Part shown: in pieces, positions 56,790 through 64,000 of the stretch
Layout: each line of letters begins with the position of its first letter
How positions within the stretch are numbered: the first letter of the stretch is position 1
Assembly: GCA_016648135.1 (NCBI GenBank)
Contig: JADDOH010002129.1
Coordinates: 124,001 to 188,000 of the forward strand
Reading direction: 5' to 3'
Origin: Agrypnia vestita
Lineage: Eukaryota > Arthropoda > Insecta > Trichoptera > Phryganeidae
DNA: 64,000 nt
The notes under the pieces: generated by a model
Seen by the model: only the letters and a program-made list of their open reading frames with translations
Database searches by the model: none
Told to the model about the DNA's origin: nothing
Translations under genes and position numbers: made by a program

Positions 56790-57380
56790 CGCTGCTAAAT
56801 GAACGACCAAAATCTGAGAAGAACATCGAATGTTAAAGATCTGGGTGTTATTTGTGAGCAACCTAACATTTCACGATCAAATAGAGACGATCAGTGGCAA
56901 TGCTTTGAGAATGTTTGGATTTGTTCTGCGTACTGCCAGGGTTTTCGAGAGTGTCCGCTTACTGAGAACTCTTTATAACTTCTTGCCTTGGTGCGAAGTA
57001 GACTCGAGAGTGACTCGATGATTTGGGGGCCACATGAGAGCAACTACTCTCTTGTGGTGGAGAAAGTCCAAAAGAAGTTTCTGAGATATCTCTACATGAG
57101 AGAGTACGGGCATTATCCTTGGCTCTACCCAACCGAATTTCTCCAGGGTATGCTTGGCTACAATAATTTAGAGACTAGAAGGATCGATTACACATTTTGA
57201 TCGATTGTTGCGCGGTATGATCGATAATCCCGAAATTATCCGCAGCATTGGTTTGTAAGTTCCTGATAATTACCTTAGACATCGTCAGAATAGATTGTTT
57301 CACATTCCAATATACAGGATCAACCTGCTTGTTGGAAGAGCTACCGCTATGCTGAACAATGTGGGTTTGAATGAACGAAA
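56790..57380 (+). mobile_element. LINE RT C-terminal region (CR1/Jockey-like)
   Basis: VKDLGV-like start, FHDQIETISGNALRMFGFVL, LVRSRLESDSMIWGPHESNY, VVEKVQKKFLRYLY, then NRLFHIPIYRINLLVGRA across two frames. This is the thumb and connection region of a non-LTR RT. Frameshifts show decay. It runs directly into the LTR at 57384. Confidence 0.7.
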
Positions 57381-57383
57381 CGC

Positions 57384-57860
57384 CTGAAACATTCCAGAAG
57401 CGACGGAACCTTATTGTAAACACAAGAAAGGAATAGAATAATGTAGGAGATTCGAAAATAACAGCGATTGGGTACAAATAGCGGGACAGCTGGTATAAAT
57501 AGCGGGAGAGCTCTTTCAGTGCAAAGTAAGTCGCGAGACGACAGCCAGGCGTGCCTAGTTGTGAATTTCGGAGCGATGGATACCAGCGAAATAATCGAGC
57601 GAGTACTTACCGAAAGTGGTGAAATAAATAATGGCGACTTCTATGTGCGAGAATTAAATGTGTTACGAACGACAATTAAAGTGTTCCCAGCGATAATAAA
57701 GTGTTCGTATATGAGTGATATATTACGAAATAGTGTAATTTAAAGAAAACCGTTATGTTTAATTCGTGTTAAGTGACTTTGTAAATTTATTAAAATAATT
57801 AATAGATCACTCCTTAATTTACGATGTTTTCCTTTACTTCCCCAGCCACAACCCGTGACA
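57384..57860 (+). mobile_element. Gypsy-type LTR with duplicated TATA module
   Basis: Ends CAACCCGTGACA. Two tandem promoter modules, GGGTACAAATAGCGGGA (57470) and TGGTATAAATAGCGGGAG (57491), precede the initiator region. GCGATAATAAAGTGTTCG lies near 57689. The 5' end is lost at the LINE junction. Confidence 0.65.
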
Positions 57861-58574
57861 ATAATTTAAGTATTGCAGTGTTTCAATTTTCAGAAAAAAA
57901 GGTCCCGTAAAAGATATAATATCTCAAAGGAATATTATATATTACTTTCATTTTACTACATGTGAAACGCACAAGAGAATATAAATATTACATTAAATAT
58001 TAATAAACTTCCTTCCTTTTGCCTTTATTTTCATAAACAGTATACATACTAACAAGAAGCTGTCTGCTTGTTGGCGCCAATTTTATCACTAGCATGTAGT
58101 GGAAAGCGAGAAAAAATAAACGAATGAAATAAGATTAAAAGTAAACAAAAACCTTACCCACTTTTCTAAAATTAGCTACAAAACAATGTAATTGTGTTGC
58201 AATGTAAAGAATATTAGCCGAGATGGGAGAAAATGTTTTTTTCAACAAAACGGTGTATTGCGAACACGGACGGCTGGAACAAAGGCTGTCATGCACACAG
58301 AAGCATTTCAGATTCGGACAAAGAAAATGGCTCGCGTATATTCCTAATACTATTTATTATTGCGAATTCCAAACAAAACAATTCAATGACGCCTTCAAAA
58401 CCGGATAAAATTTAATATTTGAAGACATTATTTAATAATATTTTTATTTTTTCTGAAAAAACAATTACTGAATTTGTTCACAGAGGGATGATTATTTATT
58501 AAGATCGTTTATAAAAGTCTCACAGAGACTAAACTATTTTTTCATTTTATTTTTATTTATTATATTTATTTAAA
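57861..58574. other. No gene recognised
   Basis: 58223-58415 has two overlapping 60-codon plus frames, which I do not recognise and do not call as genes. Confidence 0.4.
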
Positions 58575-59095
58575 GAGTAGATACATAATGTTTTTTTTAA
58601 TAATAAGATGGATTCTATGTTATAAGATTTTACAGACATTAGACTCCCCATAATTTGAGCCAAAGCTCGAGCTTATGGGAGGAGTATTTACAAGCTAAAT
58701 TAAAGTATAAAAGCAGAAACCATTTAGAGGTAGTATTTTTTTTTATTATACAGCAACCATTTGAGACGTGTGGGCAATGTTACAATACATCGTTGTCCAA
58801 AATCAAGGATTTGACTTTTTACTTAAACTGTTCGTGCTTTGGAATGTTCCTTTCTTAAAATTTGTTTTGCGACAACAATGTATTGTACCATTTAACTCCC
58901 AAGTATGTATAATGATGTTGTGCCATGGTGGTTCTTAAAGTTGGTATGTTTATTTTCCCCTTTGTTCTATGTCTATTACTTATACAGTCTAAGGGGTGAG
59001 ATTTATTTATGAAATAATCTTTGTAAATTTGGCATAGGCATTTATATGGGAAACTTGAATGGAAGTCTTTTATAGGGCCAAGGACCTGCAACCTA
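58575..59095 (-). mobile_element. LINE RT C-terminus and 3' UTR (family D), copy 3
   Basis: The minus frame CLCQIYKDYFINKS and RTTMAQHHYTYLGVKWYNTL match 45690-45880. The UTR hairpin and tail are at the left end. Confidence 0.75.
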
Positions 59096-59224
59096 TATAA
59101 GCTGGCTTACGTGATCACTCTATACAATGCGATGTTCACCAAGTCTGTCATTAAAACATCCACATATTATAAAATTTTTAAAAATTGTATATATGTTCCA
59201 AATCTAAAAACCTTCATGTTAGCC

Positions 59225-60080
59225 TGAGAAGATGTACTTAAGACTCTAAATTAGGATAGCAGAGGTGTTAAGATAGATGGCACATACTGAAGTCACCTAA
59301 GATTTGCTAACGACATAGTAGATGTAAGTGAAAACTTCAAAGAATTAATTATAATGATAAAAGAACTACACGAGGCTTCGAGCAAAGTTGGTCTTAAAAT
59401 GAATATAAAGAAAACAAAAAATTTGAGTCTAGAAAACAAAATCATTACAACCAATAACAATTATATTGAAATAGTAGATGAATATGTATATATATCCGCG
59501 ACACAAGATAAAAAAGGGCCAAACAGCAGAAATTACAAGACGAATAGGAATGAGCTGGGCTACTTTTAGCAAACTTAAAAATATTATTCGACAACAAAAA
59601 GATCTCATTAGCTTAAAAAGAAAAGCATTTGAATTGTGCATACTGCCAGTGATGACGTATGGAGTGGAGACGATGGCCCTTACAAAGAAAAGTGTAGAAA
59701 AGCTCAAATACTCACAACGATCCATGGAGAGATCCATGCTTGGCGTAAGCCTAAGGGATAGATTTGAGAAATGATGATATTAGGCGCAGGATTAGAGTAA
59801 TCGATATCATGGATCGTGTAGTGAAGTTAAAATGGCAATGAGTAGGGCATGTTGTAAGGCAAGATGTTACAAGACGGAGTCTAAGTTCTGAAATGGAGAC
59901 CTTGGGAAAAGAAAGAGGCGTCGGAAGACCTTAAAAGAGATGAGCCGACGATATAGCCGCCGCGGGGGGGGGGGGAAGAAATGGCTACAATCAGCAAATA
60001 ACATAAAAGGATGGAAGGGCATGGAAGAGGCCTATATCCAGCAGTGGAGAGCTGAAGGCTGAGGAAGAAGAAGTGGGTAT
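59225..60080 (+). mobile_element. RTE-like LINE RT C-terminal half, frameshifted
   Basis: LRFANDIVDVSENFKELIIM (catalytic ADD decayed to AND), then LHEASSKVGLKMNIKKTK, GQTAEITRRIGMSWATFSKL, FELCILPVMTYGVETMALTK, and a C-terminus with GVGRP and EEAYIQQWRAEG across three frames. It has a homopolymer G run near 59960 and a GAAGAA tail. Confidence 0.75.
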
Positions 60081-61282
60081 GTATGCATATATTTTGGTTC
60101 TCTACTTGCAAAGGCTTTGGTTATTCATAAAATAATTATTTACATGTGTGGATGTTCTTACGGTGGAATTGTTGAACCATGCATTGTGTAAAATGATCAC
60201 TTAAGTCAGTTCATATAGGTTGTACGACTTCGATTTCCCATATAAATAGTTTCATCTCTGTGAGACTTCTTTAATTTATCTTAATTAGCCCTAGACTGTC
60301 TCACACACCCAGACGTCTGATCCGCTAATATACGAAAGAAGAAGAAGTATTTATCTTAATAAATTATTTATTCTTTTGACTAAGATTGAAAAAATATAAT
60401 TTTTATATAAAATTGTAATCAACACTTTTTGTAATTTTTAGCATATTTTATTTTATTTGTTATTAAATTTATGCATATTTTCTATTGTTATAGATCGTGC
60501 CAAGCCTTGCAAAGCTTGTCGGCACGTTTTTTTCCCATTTTACTGCATAAGTACATTGCATTAATTATAGGTATAATTTACAGAGGATAATATATATATG
60601 AAAGATAATTATATGATATGACAATACCAAAACTTAAAAATAAACTTATTTATGAGACTAGGTAACCGATCGAAATAATAAAAAACATGAACATCAATAA
60701 ACATGAACACCAAACCTAAAATGGTGGAATTTTAAAAATAAATTAAATTTGAATGAAATTTTCCAGGGTGGTAAGGGGTTGCCTGACGGCAGGCGCGGGA
60801 ATGCCTGAAGACACTCCTGTGACGGCAAAAAGCAGAACAATCCAATGCGAATCATTGTTTTCGGCTACATTCAAGCGCCGCGCCAGTTAGTCGGAAGCGA
60901 GGGGACCGACGGGGGACATTGTGGAGGATTCTCCTCTCCAATTGGCTAAAGGTTTGAGCGCAATTTTTTGTCTCTTTCATTTGAATAAGAATTGTGTATC
61001 AGCTTCAGTTGGCATTTTATTCATTACATTTGACAAGTACCAGGAGGTCAGAGTGTGACAATTCAAGGGCAAGTAAAATACTCGGGGTAATATGGCTCGA
61101 GAAAAATTTCTTCTCCATATTTCTTACAATTTAGGCCTTCTTTCTTCTTCTTTTTCTTCTTCTACCCCTTATCCTACTAGGTCGGAGTCTATACACCGCA
61201 GTCTTGTATCATTATTTTAAGTTTTGTGTTTATTTTCTTCTTATATACTTCAAATTCACAAAATGTATATCAATAATAGAAC
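60081..61282. other. Mostly unassigned; GC-rich patch
   Basis: 60775-60960 is GC-rich (CGCCGCGCCAGTTAGTCGGA) with a CCAATTGGC box. GAAGAA tails near 60340 and 61140 hint at LINE ends. Confidence 0.4.
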
Positions 61283-61560
61283 ATATGATTTTTAGTAATA
61301 GACCGAGATCAGCTGGAAATATTTTGATACCTAAATGTAATACTAGCACAGCCCAACATCATTTCTCCTATCAAGGAGTATCATTCTTTAATGCTCTTCC
61401 CAATGAAATGAAGACGGAAAAAATTATAGAAAATTCAAGACTAAATTGAAAAATCTTATACAAAAAACCATCACAAAAAATCTTATCAAAAAAAATCTAT
61501 ACATACTTTTAAATGATATTACAATACCTTCTTAATTATTAATTTTTATAACATAATTTA
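61283..61560 (+). mobile_element. LINE RT C-terminal fragment
   Basis: RPRSAGNILIPKCNTSTAQH, HFSYQGVSFFNALPNEMK is the P..T...Q.SF.Y.G...FN.LP pattern of non-LTR RT C-termini. Confidence 0.6.
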
Positions 61561-61765
61561 ATGTTTCCTTGTGTATATCTTATTTATTTAATCTAATGTC
61601 TCACATTTTTGTATTCTTGTATTGTTTATATCTTACTTACTTAATTTAATGTCTTAATTTTTATTACTTAATCTAAGGTTTCTTTGTCTATATCTTACTT
61701 ATTTCATCTAATGTCTTACACTAACGATTTCATTAATAATAGATATATACATATATGACAATGCC

Positions 61766-61807
61766 CCCACTTTTAAACACGAGAATAAATTCTCATTTAA
61801 AAGTGGG
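61766..61807. repeat. Perfect hairpin
   Basis: CCCACTTTTAAA/TTTAAAAGTGGG outside and GAGAAT/ATTCTC inside. Possibly the 3' hairpin of the preceding LINE. Confidence 0.65.
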
Positions 61808-61809
61808 TA

Positions 61810-62289
61810 AGCGTGTAATATAAATGTGTAATAATTATATTATATTGAATACACTCTTAATTTTGTACATTTTCCAAATAAATTTAATAAAAAAGAAAAT
61901 AAAAAAATTGTGGATCATGTATAATAAATGAATATTTTTTACCTTGACTTTACATTGCATGCTTTGTTTAGAAGATAATTTATATTTCAAAATGTAAGCG
62001 ATCTCCCTTCTAAGCACAATAATTTATTTCCTATAGAGAGGCAGCACGCTTTGATATAATATATTGTAAGGTTAGATGTCAGCCTCTCTCATTCGGAAAC
62101 CTCCCGAGAGATTAAGACATTTGCCTTACACCTCTGTCGAAGAAACGAGAAACGCGCGGTTTCAATTTTCACAGTCAATACCTATTTTTACCGAGTAACT
62201 TACTCCAAATTCCCATAAATATTATGTTTATTTATGTACGACAAGGGATTTGAAAGACATTAATAATATATTTTTTCTTCTTCTCCTCT
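61810..62289. other. No feature recognised
   Basis: AT-rich. Confidence 0.5.
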
Positions 62290-62885
62290 TTCTTTAAGTA
62301 GATCTGTTGATCTGTGCTACAGAAAACTACGCCTCCTGGGATGATGAGGTCCAGCTATCCTTCTATCTTTTCGGTGGTCTTCCCGGTAGGCGTCGTCCAG
62401 AGGGGATTTCGTTTGCTGCTGTATGCACGAGTCTGTCACTGTCCATTCTGGTTACGTGATCCCGCCAGAATCTCCTTCTGGATCTACTCTATCATGCTTA
62501 TGTCCTCTATTTTGCAACATTTCCTTATGTCTTCATTTCGGACATGGTCACGGATCTCAGCACCATTTCAATTGTTCTAAGGGGTCCTTTGGTACGGACA
62601 ATGTCAAACTGGTCGCACGCATGTCTTGTATACTTTGACCTTACTTACAATATGCATATTTTTGTTTTTCCAGACCAAATTCTCGAGATACTCTGATACG
62701 ATGGATGCTCCATGAACTTGCTCTCGAACTTCGGTGTACACATCACTACGTCTACAGATTTCTACACCTAAACATCTGAAGCTCATGACTTGTGCCACAT
62801 GCTCATTATCAATAATCAGCTTACATCTTGTTGGTTGTTTAGATATTGCCAGACTTTTTAATACACCCCGGTATATTTTATGTCA
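62290..62885 (-). mobile_element. LINE RT C-terminal region (family B)
   Basis: The minus strand reads HVAQVMSFRCLGVEICRRSD, VREQV, KVKVYKTCVRPV, then FWRDHVTRMDSDRLV and GRRLPGRPPKRWKDSW with a GAAGAA tail, in several frames. Same family as 33006 and 19685. Confidence 0.7.
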
Positions 62886-63764
62886 GTTGAGTTAAGTTAC
62901 TAATATGATGTAATAATAGATTGGGTCCTCTTTCTTACGCAACAGGTTCGATGTGGAAGATGATATTCACAGCATCCATATTCAGGCTAAGTAAGAATGT
63001 ATTTCAGCTGGAGGTACTTTAAATGGATCTTCTGGCTCCAACACACGATTTGCATTGCATTTTCAGATTATGTAAAAGCATTTATAGCAATATCGACATC
63101 GTTGGCAGGTTGTTGTACCATCGCACTGATCACCCTCTGATATATAAAACAAATAAATTCCTCACTACTTTAAAGATGTGCAGGGCAGTAAAAAATTTCC
63201 AAACTCTGGTATCAGATGCTGGTGTGAATTACGTATTACGCCAATAAGGTCATTACAGGAAGGAAACTTAGCGGAAAAAAGAATTGATATAATCCGATAT
63301 TCCACAAGACACCTGGCATGATATTTACTGTACTATTAATATATAATATTATAATAACCATTTTGAGATGCATAACTAAACGTCATTTTATTTACTATAG
63401 CTAGACCGCACTCAAAAGAATGTGCGCAAGAAATATGTACGTTATTACGATGCAAAAAATGAACACAAAATAAGTTTTTCTAGTAGGTAACTAACCTTTT
63501 TTAAACTAAAAAATATATATTTATTTGGAATATCATATTGAGGTTTGTAATATGGCTTGCCAGGCAATTTTCCCCCGCTTTCTTCTTACCGGACAAAGCT
63601 AGGGAATGGTCTTTTGATTGTGATCGACCTATATACACTGTATAAATAATAACAAAAAATAAGAATAAAATATATGATAAAACTGGTCCCAGTACATAAT
63701 AATTCGCGGGCCAAGACTCCGAATAATCGAAACGGTAGCAACTATTATATCACATTTTTTGTGG
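62886..63764. other. No feature recognised
   Basis: A 74-codon plus frame at 63023-63247 is not recognised and not called. Confidence 0.45.
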
Positions 63765-63880
63765 TATTAATAAAAGTTTATTTATTTTTGTTCATTTATT
63801 GTTTATTTTGCATTTGTTTTAATATAATTTAATAATAACTGCCACACTAGGTAAGACCTGTTCTGTGGCAGTTATTCTCA
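63765..63880 (-). mobile_element. LINE 3' UTR relic (family G)
   Basis: The minus strand has a TAACTGCCACA/TGTGGCAGTTA hairpin with ACAGGTCTTACCTAGT inside, parallel to ACAGGCGTAGCCTAGT at 52674, then an AAATAAATAAAC tail. Confidence 0.5.
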
Positions 63881-64000
63881 TTTAATAGTTATGTAATGGT
63901 AACAAATAACAATAGTAAAGAAGTCTAAACGTAAAAAAGAAAGCAGAAAGAATTTAGTAATATATACAATCATAAGAATACATAAATCTAAAAGAAAAGA

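Noticed and set aside
57468..57743. 91-codon plus frame
   Set aside because: It lies entirely in an LTR and includes the promoter, so it is a chance frame.
58223..58415. Two overlapping 60-codon plus frames
   Set aside because: No motif, homology or splice context that I recognise.
63023..63247. 74-codon plus frame
   Set aside because: No recognisable domain, and the surrounding sequence looks like decayed repeat.

Overview
The window looks like nuclear DNA of an insect. It is strongly AT-rich, spliced, and packed with decayed transposable elements from nearly every eukaryotic class. No bacterial-style gene organisation is present. The insect order cannot be fixed from the sequence alone. 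Only one host protein-coding segment is convincing: a 101-bp minus-strand exon at 26555-26655 with a consensus acceptor and donor. It encodes the third transmembrane region of the sex peptide receptor / myoinhibitory-peptide (allatostatin-B) receptor, a class A GPCR. I found no neighbouring exon by eye, so most of the window is probably intron of that gene, with the 3' part of the gene to the left and the 5' part to the right.

Layout. 0-8 kb: a Helitron, a 5'-truncated RTE-like LINE with an open RT frame, an internally deleted mariner, and a Penelope-like (PLE) GIY-YIG fragment with a hammerhead-ribozyme motif downstream. 8-15 kb: a cluster of an unclassified repeat family (here the ACTCCC family), including a 0.5-kb inverted pair and one copy splitting a LINE, plus LINE C-terminal fragments and a Gypsy-type LTR. 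15-20 kb: Harbinger-like and TTAA-flanked MITEs, a tRNA-like cloverleaf inside a dispersed repeat, and a hAT relic with TIRs and an 8-bp duplication. 20-27 kb: PLE pieces, a hAT MITE, a 160-bp palindrome, and the GPCR exon. 27-41 kb: a solo LTR with an ATAT duplication, a second Helitron, a 285-bp palindrome with a hammerhead motif in each arm, two fold-back MITEs, and LINE 3' ends. 41-64 kb: a GC-rich patch, more LINE ends, PLE fold-backs, three further LTR or LTR-like copies, a second tRNA-like repeat and long-TIR MITEs.

Three signals stand out. (1) Both Helitrons carry long, correctly phased heat-shock-element arrays. (2) At least eight hammerhead-ribozyme motifs, intact or slightly decayed, sit in PLE terminal repeats. 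They come from five sequence families, and the stem III segment is palindromic in every family. (3) One dispersed repeat family carries at the same internal position two tRNA-like folds whose acceptor stems differ but both pair. All calls come from reading the sequence. No database search or folding program was run.
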